The position numbers and the translations under genes were made by a program. Shown here one piece after another: positions 25,141-32,033 of a stretch of DNA of 64,000 nucleotides. This DNA is from Kitasatospora gansuensis (GTDB lineage: Bacteria > Actinomycetota > Actinomycetes > Streptomycetales > Streptomycetaceae). The first letter of the stretch is position 1, and every line of letters begins with the position of its first letter. The stretch is from the NCBI RefSeq assembly GCF_014203705.1, contig NZ_JACHJR010000001.1, forward strand, positions 6,076,001-6,140,000, written 5' to 3'. The notes beneath the pieces are model-generated. The model searched no databases, was not told the origin of the DNA, and saw nothing but the letters and a program-made list of their open reading frames with translations.

Positions 25141-25175
25141 ACGCACACGACGGCCGCCCCTCGGGGCGGCCGTCG
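25098..25175 (+). promoter_or_regulatory. trp attenuator (1:2 stem, 2:3 antiterminator, 3:4 terminator)
   Basis: Segment 1 GTGGACCA (25098-25105), which starts at the Trp codons, pairs perfectly with TGGTCCAC (25116-25123). Segment 2 GGGTGGTC (25113-25120) can instead pair with GGCCGCCC (25152-25159) in eight pairs, two of them G-U. The terminator stem is CGACGGCCGCCCC (25148-25160) with its exact complement at 25163-25175; there is no U tract, as often in Streptomyces. The three folds are mutually exclusive as classical attenuation needs. Confidence 0.88.
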
Positions 25176-25251
25176 GCGTATGGACAGTCGGACGGCCCTC
25201 CCCGGAAGCGGAATCCCATCCCGCACGCCTCCCGGAAGGACCAGTCGAACC

Positions 25252-27186
25252 GTGACCAGCCTCACTTCGCTGCTGCACCGCCTCTCTGCCGCCGACGCAC
25301 CGGCGTACGCCCTGCTGCACCGCCGCGCCCCCCGGCACGCGCCGGACACCGTGGAGATCCTGATCGGCACCGCGGGCGTCCACGAGGAGCTGGCCGACCT
25401 GCCGGTGCCGCTCGGTGTGCCGGACGGCGGCGGGCGGCACGACCTGCTCGCCCTGGTCCCGTACCGGCAGATCCGCGAGCGCGGCTTCGAGGCGCACGAC
25501 GACGGCACCCCGTTGCAGGGGATCCGGGTCGAGGAGCAGTACGCCTTCCCGCTCGCCGAGGTGCTGGCCGCGTTGCCGCAGCTGCCGATCTCGCTCACCG
25601 GCGGCTCCTTCGACATCGACGACCGGGCCTATGCCGAGATCGTCCGGACCGTGATCGCGGACGAGATCGGCCGGGGCGAGGGCGCCAACTTCGTGATCCG
25701 GCGGGACTTCACCGCCCGGCTGGACGACTTCGGCCCGGCCACCCCGCTCAGCCTCTTCCACCGCCTGCTGGACCAGGAGCGCGGGGCGTACTGGACCTTC
25801 CTGGTGCACACCGGCGAGCGCTATCTGGTCGGTGCCTCGCCGGAGGTCCACGTCCGGCAGAGCGCCGGCACCGTGGTGATGAACCCGATCTCCGGGACGT
25901 ACCGCTACCCGGCCACGGGCCCCGGCATCGACTCGCTGCTGGACTTCCTGAACGACCCCAAGGAGCTGGAGGAGCTCACCATGGTGGTCGACGAGGAACT
26001 CAAGATGATGTGCACCGTCGGCGACCTCGGCGGCCAGGTGCTCGGCCCCCGGCTCAAGGAGATGGCCCACCTCGCGCACACCGAGTACGAGCTGCGCGGC
26101 CGGACCTCACTGGACGTCAGGGAGGTGCTCAAGGAGACCATGTTCGCCGCCACCGTGACCGGCAGCCCGGTGCAGAACGCCACCCGGGTGATCAAGCGTT
26201 ACGAGCGCACCGGCCGCGGCTACTACTCCGGCGCGCTGGCCCTGATCGGCCGCACCGCCAGCGGCGGGCAGCAGCTCGACTCGCCGATCTGCATCCGTAC
26301 CGTCGACATCGACCTCACCGGCGGCCTGGTGGTCCGGGCCGGCGCGACGCTGGTCCGGCACTCCGACCCCGACTCCGAGGTGGCCGAGACGCACGCCAAG
26401 GCCGCCGGGGTGCTCACCGCGATCGGCGCCCGCCCGGCGCCCGCCCACCGCACCGCCCGTCGCGGTGGTCCGGTGCTGGCCGACGACCACCGGGTGCAGG
26501 CCGCGCTGGACTCCCGGCGTACCCGGCTCGCGCCGTTCTGGCTGCGGATGCAGCAGCCCGCCACCGTCACCGCCGAGCTGGAGACCCTGGTGGTGGACGG
26601 CGAGGACACCTTCACCTCGATGCTGTCCCACCTGCTCACCTCGCTCGGCCACCGGGTGCGGGTGCTGCGCTTCGACACCCCCGGCCTGCGCGAGCTGGTG
26701 GCGGCCCATCAGGGGCCGCTGGTGCTCGGCCCCGGCCCCGGCGACCCGGCCGACCCGGCGGACCCCAAGATGGCGATCCTGCGGCCGATCGTGGCCGAGG
26801 CACTGGCCGCCGCCCGCAGCGGCGCCCGGACCGCCCCGCTGCTCGCGGTCTGCCTCAGCCACCAGCTGGTCTCGGCCGAGCTCGGCCTGCCGCTGGCCCG
26901 CAAGGACGTCCCCTACCAGGGCGCCCAGGAGAACATCGACCTGTTCGGCACCCGCCGGACGGTCGGCTTCTACAACACCTTCACCTCCCGCTGCACCGAC
27001 GCCGACGCCGCCCGGCTGGCCGTCGAGGGCATCGAGGTGGCCCGGGCCGACGACTCCACCGACGTGCACGCGCTGCGCGGGCCCGGCTTCGTCACGCTGC
27101 AGTTCCACCCCGAGTCGGTGCTGACCCGGGAGGGCGTGGTGCTGGTCGCCGAACTGCTGGAGGGCATGGGCGCCGTGACGGTGTGA
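25252..27186 (+). CDS. trpE: Anthranilate synthase, fused TrpE-TrpG
   Basis: Makes anthranilate from chorismate and glutamine, the first step of tryptophan synthesis. 644 residues: chorismate-utilising domain (about 1-425; YLVGASPEVHVR, NPISGTYRYP, ELRGRTSLDVREVLKETMFAATVTGSPVQNA) fused to a class I glutamine amidotransferase (about 440-644) with Cys in LLAVCLSHQ and His/Glu in QFHPES. The nucleophile motif has Ser where most relatives have Gly (CLGHQ). The GTG start has GGAAGGA upstream. Controlled by the trp leader and attenuator. Such fusions (TrpEG/PhzE type) occur in Streptomyces. Confidence 0.93.
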   Translation: MTSLTSLLHRLSAADAPAYALLHRRAPRHAPDTVEILIGTAGVHEELADLPVPLGVPDGGGRHDLLALVPYRQIRERGFEAHDDGTPLQGIRVEEQYAFPLAEVLAALPQLPISLTGGSFDIDDRAYAEIVRTVIADEIGRGEGANFVIRRDFTARLDDFGPATPLSLFHRLLDQERGAYWTFLVHTGERYLVGASPEVHVRQSAGTVVMNPISGTYRYPATGPGIDSLLDFLNDPKELEELTMVVDEELKMMCTVGDLGGQVLGPRLKEMAHLAHTEYELRGRTSLDVREVLKETMFAATVTGSPVQNATRVIKRYERTGRGYYSGALALIGRTASGGQQLDSPICIRTVDIDLTGGLVVRAGATLVRHSDPDSEVAETHAKAAGVLTAIGARPAPAHRTARRGGPVLADDHRVQAALDSRRTRLAPFWLRMQQPATVTAELETLVVDGEDTFTSMLSHLLTSLGHRVRVLRFDTPGLRELVAAHQGPLVLGPGPGDPADPADPKMAILRPIVAEALAAARSGARTAPLLAVCLSHQLVSAELGLPLARKDVPYQGAQENIDLFGTRRTVGFYNTFTSRCTDADAARLAVEGIEVARADDSTDVHALRGPGFVTLQFHPESVLTREGVVLVAELLEGMGAVTV

Positions 27187-27198
27187 AGGTATGACGCA

Positions 27199-27235
27199 CT
27201 GCGGCGCCGGGCGGATTGTCCGCTCGGCGCCGCAG
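27199..27235. terminator. Bidirectional terminator-like hairpin
   Basis: A 15-bp stem (CTGCGGCGCCGGGCG at 27199-27213 with 27221-27235, one G-U pair) with a 7-nt loop fills the gap between the convergent trpE fusion and the secreted hydrolase gene. Confidence 0.8.
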
Positions 27236-27248
27236 GGATGGGCATCGG

Positions 27249-28607
27249 TCAGAGCAGGCCGCTGACCGCGCCGAAGCTGCCGCTCGAGAGCATGGAGTAG
27301 CCGCTGCTGCTGACGGTGCCGTTGCCGTTGCCCGCCCACTGGAGCAGCTGACCGTCCGACAGCTTGCCGGCGATGTCCACCTTGCCGTCGTTGTTGAAGT
27401 CCCCGGCGACCAGGTCGCTGACCGCGCCGAAGCTGCCGCTCGTCAGCATGGAGTAGCCGCTGCTGCTGACGGTGCCGTTGCCGTTGCCCGCCCACTGGAG
27501 CAGCTGACCGTCCGACAGCTTGCCGGCGATGTCCACCTTGCCGTCGTTGTTGAAGTCTCCGGCCACCATGTCGCTGACCGAGCCGAAGTTGCCGCTGGAG
27601 ACCATGGAGTTGCCGGCGGCACCGTTGATCGTGCCGTTGCCGTTGCCCGGCCACATCAGCAGCTGGCCGTCGGTGAGCTTGCCGGCGATGTCCACCTTGC
27701 CGTCACCGTTGAAGTCGGCCGCGAGCAGGCCGCTCACCGAGCCGAAGCTGCCGCTCGTCAGCATGGAGTAGCCGCTGGCGCTCACGGTGCCGTTGCCGTT
27801 GCCCGCCCACATCAGCAGCTGGCCGTCGGAGAGCTTGCCCGCCACGTCGGTCTTGCCGTCGTTGTTGAAGTCGGCGGCCACCAGGTCACTGACCGCGCCG
27901 AAGTTGCCGCTGGGGACCAGGGAGTAGCCGCTGCTGCTGATGGTGCCGTTGCCGTTGCCCGCCCACTGGAGCAGCTGGCCGTCGGTGAGCTTGCCGGCGA
28001 TGTCGGTCTTGCCGTCACCGTTGAAGTCGACCCGGGAGGCGGTGGGGGCGACCACGTCGTCGATGACCTTGTTGTAGCGCAGGGCCTTGTAGTCGCTGTT
28101 CGGGTGCGAGTCGAACAAGGGGGCGTTGATGGAGATGCCGGTCTTGTGCTTCACCGGGTTGGAGCCGAAGGAGTAGTAGGAGAACGTGGTGTGCGCGGCG
28201 TCGTCCCACTTGTCGAAGAGGATGACGTGGTCGACGAGGCTGTTGAGGATGTCGCCGGGCTTGAGCTGGCTGCGGGGGATCTCGGTAGCAACGTTGGGCA
28301 GGCGGGTGGTGTCCAGGCTGTCGCTCAGGTGCCAGGCCATCGAGACGTAGCCGGAGCAGTCCTTGCGGTAGCCCCGACCCGAGGAGTCGGGGTAGGTCTC
28401 ACCGGTCGTGGTGTAGGTGATGGGCGCCCCGATCTGGTACCAGTAGTCCGCCCGGGCGATGATCTCGCTGCGGGTGATCTGCCCGTCCACCGTGGAGGTC
28501 GCGGCCTGGGCGACGGTGGTGGTGAACGCGGTGGTGGCGATCGCGCCGGAGGCGGCGATCGAGGCGGCGAGGGCGATCCGGACGAGCTTGGAGACCTTCG
28601 AAGACAT
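27249..28607 (-). CDS. Secreted NlpC/P60-like hydrolase with five FG-GAP/VCBS-type repeats
   Basis: 452 residues: signal peptide (1-36, ending VAQA), an NlpC/P60-like domain (about 45-190) with Cys84 in RKDCSGYVSMAWHL and His127 in LVDHVILFDKW, then five 52-residue repeats (193-452), each opening with DFNxDGKxD, a calcium-binding-like loop of FG-GAP/VCBS beta-propeller repeats. The ATG at 28607 has AGGGG 8 nt upstream. Its promoter region carries operator A and the conserved promoter block shared with the peptide operon at 30.3 kb. The N-terminal 190 residues are nearly identical to those of the product at 30738, but the C-terminal repeats differ. Confidence 0.88.
   Translation of the reverse strand: MSSKVSKLVRIALAASIAASGAIATTAFTTTVAQAATSTVDGQITRSEIIARADYWYQIGAPITYTTTGETYPDSSGRGYRKDCSGYVSMAWHLSDSLDTTRLPNVATEIPRSQLKPGDILNSLVDHVILFDKWDDAAHTTFSYYSFGSNPVKHKTGISINAPLFDSHPNSDYKALRYNKVIDDVVAPTASRVDFNGDGKTDIAGKLTDGQLLQWAGNGNGTISSSGYSLVPSGNFGAVSDLVAADFNNDGKTDVAGKLSDGQLLMWAGNGNGTVSASGYSMLTSGSFGSVSGLLAADFNGDGKVDIAGKLTDGQLLMWPGNGNGTINGAAGNSMVSSGNFGSVSDMVAGDFNNDGKVDIAGKLSDGQLLQWAGNGNGTVSSSGYSMLTSGSFGAVSDLVAGDFNNDGKVDIAGKLSDGQLLQWAGNGNGTVSSSGYSMLSSGSFGAVSGLL
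27252..28031. repeat. Five 156-bp tandem repeats inside the FG-GAP gene
   Basis: The coding repeats are conserved at the nucleotide level; the two units nearest the 3' end of the gene (27252-27563) differ at only a few positions. Recent expansion by unequal recombination is the simplest explanation, so repeat number may vary between strains and assemblies. Confidence 0.9.
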
Positions 28608-28734
28608 GGCGATACCCCTGAGTGGCGAAGACGGGTGAGTGAGGCCGACACGGCTGTCCTGCAGGAACAGCCGGGTCCGGCGGCCGCCGGGGGCTTTCGG
28701 CCGGTGTTCCCGGCCTGCCTCCCTGGCGGCGATC

Positions 28735-28777
28735 ACCAGCTTCGTCGCAGCTCAACGGGGTTGGAAGAGCTTCCGGT
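28735..28777 (-). promoter_or_regulatory. Conserved promoter block A next to operator A
   Basis: Read on the minus strand this 43-bp block aligns without gaps to 30316-30358. The last 20 bases (TGAGCTGCGACGAAGCTGGT) are identical, and CTTCCA is shared further upstream. It begins directly after operator A and leads toward the hydrolase gene at 28607. Conservation outside coding sequence implies a specific promoter. The sigma factor is not obvious, because no HrdB hexamers stand out. Confidence 0.75.
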
Positions 28778-28809
28778 TGGACGGAACGGGCCCTGGACCG
28801 TTCCGTCCA
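28778..28809 (-). promoter_or_regulatory. Operator A, 32-bp inverted repeat
   Basis: TGGACGGAACGG, 8-bp spacer, then the exact complement CCGTTCCGTCCA. It is the most symmetrical of three sites with the same 12-8-12 layout in this 1.5-kb region. It lies between the regulator gene (stop at 28819) and the hydrolase gene, and is the likely binding site of the LuxR-type regulator. Confidence 0.75.
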
Positions 28810-28818
28810 CCAGGGCGG

Positions 28819-29814
28819 CTACCGAGTGCTCGGGAGCCAGCCGCTCTGCACGGCGCGGACGCCGGCCTCGAAGCGGCTGCGGGCGCCGAGGCGCTCCATC
28901 AGGTCGGTGGCCAGGCGGCGGGCGGTGCGGGGGGAGACGCCGAGGCGCTTGGCGATCGCGTCGTCGGTGTGGCCCTCGGCGAGCAGCCGGATGATGGCCG
29001 ACTCCTGGGCGCTGAGCCCGAGTTCGCTGGGGGCCGAGCCCTCGCCGAGCGGCTGGGCCCCGGCCCAGACCGACTCGAACAGGGCGCACAGGACGGTGAT
29101 GGTGCCCTGGCCGGTCAGCACCACGGCGCCCGCCGCGGTGTCGTCGCTGCTCACCGGGATGACCGCGGTGCTGCGGTCGGCGATGATCATCCGGGTCGGC
29201 AGGGTGGGTACCGTCCGGACCTGACCGCCGCGCTCGGTCAGCCAGTTGACGTACTCGACGGTGTGCGGGCTGTTGCGGACGCTGTCCAGGTAGATGGTGC
29301 GCATCCGGACCCCGCGGTCCAGCAGGTCCTGGTTGAGCGGGCGGGCGCTCTCGATGTGCTCGGGCTTCTGGGCACCCTCCGGGGCGAAGGTCATCACCTC
29401 CTCGCGCAGCTCACGGCCGATCCGGGCCAGCCGGTCACGGATCTGGTCGATCCCGACCAGCTGCTCCACACCAGGGTGGCTGGTGGCGGGCCGCAGATCG
29501 GCGTACTCGGCGATGAGCTGGGCGGCGGCGGCGCGGGACGCCTCGATGCGGAGCTGCTGGGCGGCCAGTTCGGCCTGCTGACGGGCCATCAGGATCTCCA
29601 TCCCGATGTCCGGGGAGACCGCGCGCAGGGCGCCGGCCCGCTCGCCGGAGGGGCGCAGCAGGGCCAGTTCACTGAGGGTGTCCAGCGAGCGTCGGATCTC
29701 GTCCTCGGGCCGGCGCAGGCGCTCGGACAGCGCCGTCACGCCGTCCTGTGGGTGGGCGAGCATCGCCCGGTAGACCGCTTCGGACGTGCTGTCCAGGCCG
29801 AGTGTGGTGAGCAC
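28819..29814 (-). CDS. TrmB-like/LuxR-type transcriptional regulator
   Basis: 331 residues: N-terminal TrmB-like winged helix (about 1-55, TLGLDSTSEAVYRAMLAHPQ, VTALSERLRRPEDEIRRSLDTL), a coiled helix (70-105), a central sensor-like domain (about 115-250, IDQIRDRLARIGRELREEVMTFAPE, MRTIYLDSVRNSP, TRMIIADRSTAVIPV), and a C-terminal LuxR helix-turn-helix (266-325, LSAQESAIIRLLAEGHTDDAIAKRLGVSPRTARR). No receiver domain is present, so it probably binds a ligand. The GTG start has GGGGG about 8 nt upstream. Three 32-bp inverted repeats surround it. Family members are numerous in Streptomyces but mostly uncharacterised. Confidence 0.87.
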   Translation of the reverse strand: MLTTLGLDSTSEAVYRAMLAHPQDGVTALSERLRRPEDEIRRSLDTLSELALLRPSGERAGALRAVSPDIGMEILMARQQAELAAQQLRIEASRAAAAQLIAEYADLRPATSHPGVEQLVGIDQIRDRLARIGRELREEVMTFAPEGAQKPEHIESARPLNQDLLDRGVRMRTIYLDSVRNSPHTVEYVNWLTERGGQVRTVPTLPTRMIIADRSTAVIPVSSDDTAAGAVVLTGQGTITVLCALFESVWAGAQPLGEGSAPSELGLSAQESAIIRLLAEGHTDDAIAKRLGVSPRTARRLATDLMERLGARSRFEAGVRAVQSGWLPSTR

Positions 29815-29885
29815 GTTTTCATCCCCCGGTAGTGAACCTGCGTTCGATGCGCACGCGATCATTACACAGGAGAGTGACGAACGGC

Positions 29886-29917
29886 TGGCCGTTTCGGGCC
29901 TGGGCCGGAACCGTCCA
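29886..29917. promoter_or_regulatory. Operator C, 32-bp degenerate inverted repeat
   Basis: TGGCCGTTTCGG, 8 bp, CGGAACCGTCCA: same total length, same 12-8-12 layout and same TGG...CCA ends as operators A and B, with weaker symmetry. It lies in the divergent gap between the regulator (start 29814) and the 118-residue protein gene (29964). CCCTTC occurs at the same offset after the site as in the other two promoters. Confidence 0.6.
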
Positions 29918-29963
29918 GGTTGATCCCCTTCACGACGTTTGCCCAGTTCGGGACCCTCGGTGC

Positions 29964-30320
29964 ATGTATCTCGTGCACACCGCTCTCCTGCCCGCTCCCA
30001 GCGGCAGCCCGCTGCCGGACGGGGTCCGCGAGCTCTTCCAGGCCGCGCTCCGGCCCGAGGACCGCATCGAGCACCTCGTGTTCCACCCCCGCGCCGAGCC
30101 CGCCCCGGTGCTGGGGGTGTATCTGCTGGCCGACAGCCTGGCGGAGGCGGAGCGCAGGGTCGCCCTGTTCTGCCACCGCGCCCTGGGCGCCGTACCGCAG
30201 TTCGCCGGGTGGCGGGCGGAACCGTCCACGGCACCGATGGTGGTGCCCTTCTACGAGCAACTGCTGGCCTCTTCCGGCCTCGCTGGACGGAACGGTCCAA
30301 GGACGTTTCCGTCCACCTGA
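29964..30320 (+). CDS. Conserved small protein of unknown function beside the regulator
   Basis: 118 residues starting MYLVHTALLPAPSGSPLPDG. Likely alpha/beta fold with strands HLVFHP, VLGVYLLA and a helix SLAEAERRVALFCHRAL; no signal peptide or membrane segment. I recall similar small proteins in streptomycetes near short peptide genes but cannot name a family. No SD is visible before ATG 29964, which lies 47 bp after operator C. The last codons overlap operator B. Two downstream partners in the same direction follow. Confidence 0.65.
   Translation: MYLVHTALLPAPSGSPLPDGVRELFQAALRPEDRIEHLVFHPRAEPAPVLGVYLLADSLAEAERRVALFCHRALGAVPQFAGWRAEPSTAPMVVPFYEQLLASSGLAGRNGPRTFPST
30284..30315 (+). promoter_or_regulatory. 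Operator B, 32-bp inverted repeat
   Basis: TGGACGGAACGG, 8 bp, CGTTTCCGTCCA. The outer nine positions of each arm are perfectly symmetrical. It overlaps the 3' end of the preceding ORF and is followed directly by the conserved promoter block, 147 bp before the exported peptide gene. Confidence 0.72.
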
Positions 30321-30358
30321 AAGCCCTTCCACCCAGGCTGAGCTGCGACGAAGCTGGT
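30316..30358 (+). promoter_or_regulatory. Conserved promoter block B next to operator B
   Basis: This 43-bp block aligns without gaps to block A on the opposite strand at 28735-28777, including an identical 20-bp 3' part. Operator-to-block spacing is zero in both cases. It reads toward the peptide gene at 30462 and the hydrolase gene at 30738. Confidence 0.75.
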
Positions 30359-30461
30359 ACTCGCCAGCAGGGAACACCACCCGGACGGCAACCGGACGAA
30401 GCGTCACCGCGGACCGCTGAGCCCGAATCCACCGACTCGCACGCACTCCTGAGGATTCATC

Positions 30462-30614
30462 ATGCTTCGCACCGTCATCGCCAAGACCGCCGCGGTTGCC
30501 ACCATCGCCCTCGCCGTCCTGCTGCCGCTCAACGCCGGGACCGCCACCGCCGCCACGACCGCCGCCCAGCCGGCCCCCGTCGTGGTCACGGCCAACGACC
30601 TCATCTGGGGCTGA
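30462..30614 (+). CDS. Exported 50-residue peptide ending in ANDLIWG, candidate signal peptide
   Basis: MLRTVIAK forms a positive n-region, followed by a hydrophobic stretch and an Ala-rich cleavage region (about 22-28, NAGTATA). The predicted mature part is about 20 residues, Pro/Val-rich, ending in ANDLIWG at the stop codon. GAGGA lies 7-8 nt before the ATG, and codon use matches the genome, so this is a real gene. No cysteines, so it is not a disulfide-stabilised toxin or lanthipeptide precursor. Its position directly downstream of operator B next to an orphan ligand-type regulator suggests a secreted signal. It could instead be a surface or wall-associated peptide. Confidence 0.75.
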   Translation: MLRTVIAKTAAVATIALAVLLPLNAGTATAATTAAQPAPVVVTANDLIWG

Positions 30615-30737
30615 CCAAGCCGCCCCACCCGCTCCACCCGCTACGCCGCGCCGACCGCTGCTCCTGCAGGGCAGCCGTCCGACGCGCGGCCGGCCCACTC
30701 ACTTGCCTGAACCTCGTACTCCAAGGGGAGTTCCGCC

Positions 30738-31955
30738 ATGCCTTCTCGCGCGTCCAAGCTCGTCCGGATCGCTCTCGCCGCCTCCATCGCCGCCTCCGGC
30801 GCGATCGCCACCACCGCGTTCACCAGCAGCGTGGCCCAGGCCGCGACCTCCACGGTGGACGGTCAGATCACCCGTAGCGAGATCATCGCCCGGGCCCAGT
30901 ACTGGCTGGGCAAGCCCATCACGTACGACCAGGGCGGCAGCTACCCCGACTCCTCGGGCCGCAACTACCGCACCGACTGCTCGGGTTACGTCTCGATGGC
31001 CTGGCACCTCGGCGCCAACCCCAACCCCAGCACCCGGGACCTGCCCGGCTACTCGCACGAGATCTCCCGTGCTGACCTGAAGCCCGGCGATATTCTCAAC
31101 AGCTTCTACGACCACGTCATCCTGTTCGACCAGTGGGATGACGCCGCGCACACCAAGTTCTCCTACTACGCCTTCGGTTCCACTCCGGTGAAGCACGTCA
31201 CCGGGATGTCCATCAACGCCGCCACCTTCGACTCGCACCCCAACGGCGACTACAAGGCCCTGCGCTACAACAAGGTCATCGAGGACACCGCGACCCGCAC
31301 CGGTGTGTACCACCCGCAGACGCAGGTGTTCTACGAGGGCAACAACGCCGGTGGGACTGTTGGGTCGGCGATGTTCGGGAACCCTGGGTGGAAGCCGTTG
31401 ACGGGCAACTGGGACGGTGTCGGCTCGGCGAGCATCGGGGCGTACGACGCGGCGACGGGGACGTTCTACCTCTCCAACGACAATGCGTCGGCGGCTGTTT
31501 CGGTGAAGTTCGGCAACCCCAACTGGGTGCCCATCGCCGGCGACTGGAACAAGGACGGCAAGGACACCATCGGGGCGTATGACCCGTCGACGTCGAAGTT
31601 CTACCTGTCCAACGACAACAGCACGCTGGCGACCAGCTTCGTCTACGGCAGCCCGAACGACGTTCCGGTGGCCGGTGACTGGAACGGCGACGGTGCCGAC
31701 GAGGTCGGTGTCTACCACCCCGGCAACCAGACCTTCTACCTCGGTGACATCTCCGGCGGCACCTACGCCGTGACGGCCTTCGGCAACCCGGGCTGGCTGC
31801 CGATCACCGGCGACTGGGACGCCAACGGCACCTCCACCGTGGGTGCGTACGACCCGGCCACGTCGAAGTTCTACCTGTCCAACGACAACCTGAACGCCGC
31901 GACCAGCTTCGTCTACGGCAGCCCGGGCGACGTCCCGATCACCGGCGCCTGGTAG
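30738..31955 (+). CDS. Secreted NlpC/P60-like hydrolase with tryptophan-rich repeat domain
   Basis: 405 residues: signal peptide (1-36), NlpC/P60-like domain (about 45-186) with Cys81 in RTDCSGYVSMAWHL and His126 in FYDHVILFDQW, then a repeat region (188-405) of about 48-residue units of the form GVYxPxTxxFYLxNxNxxG...FGNPGWxPxxGDWxxDG, an FG-GAP/VCBS-like propeller. The first half is nearly identical to the product at 27249, the second half to the product at 32034, making this gene a mosaic of its neighbours. AAGGGGAG lies about 7 nt before the ATG. Its leader shares the TCCTGCAGG hairpin seen upstream of 28607. Confidence 0.9.
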   Translation: MPSRASKLVRIALAASIAASGAIATTAFTSSVAQAATSTVDGQITRSEIIARAQYWLGKPITYDQGGSYPDSSGRNYRTDCSGYVSMAWHLGANPNPSTRDLPGYSHEISRADLKPGDILNSFYDHVILFDQWDDAAHTKFSYYAFGSTPVKHVTGMSINAATFDSHPNGDYKALRYNKVIEDTATRTGVYHPQTQVFYEGNNAGGTVGSAMFGNPGWKPLTGNWDGVGSASIGAYDAATGTFYLSNDNASAAVSVKFGNPNWVPIAGDWNKDGKDTIGAYDPSTSKFYLSNDNSTLATSFVYGSPNDVPVAGDWNGDGADEVGVYHPGNQTFYLGDISGGTYAVTAFGNPGWLPITGDWDANGTSTVGAYDPATSKFYLSNDNLNAATSFVYGSPGDVPITGAW

Positions 31956-31976
31956 TCCGTTCCCCCTTCCTTCCCC

Positions 31977-32011
31977 GCTGCCGGGTGGCTGACGTGCCGC
32001 CACCCGGCAGC
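31977..32011 (+). terminator. Perfect 13-bp hairpin between the two repeat-domain genes
   Basis: GCTGCCGGGTGGC (31977-31989) and its complement (31999-32011) enclose a 9-nt loop. It lies 7 nt before the GAGGAG ribosome site of the Rpf-like gene, so it may partly terminate transcription or tune expression of the next gene. No other promoter is evident in the 78-bp gap. Confidence 0.65.
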
Positions 32012-32033
32012 TCCTTGCGAGGAGTCAGTACCG

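Noticed and set aside
25092-27194. 700-codon plus-strand ORF overlapping trpE, and a 515-codon minus-strand ORF at 26107-27654
   Set aside because: Shadow frames of the TrpE-TrpG fusion and the FG-GAP gene; composition is non-protein-like.
27252-28031. Possible CRISPR array
   Set aside because: Repeats are 156 bp, contiguous, coding and without unique spacers.
27216-28994. 592-codon plus-strand ORF with regular repeats
   Set aside because: The repeats are the antisense reading of the tandem FG-GAP repeats; the minus strand has the signal peptide and catalytic motifs.
30462-30614. Lanthipeptide or bacteriocin precursor
   Set aside because: The mature part has no Cys, and no modification or transport gene is present in the locus.
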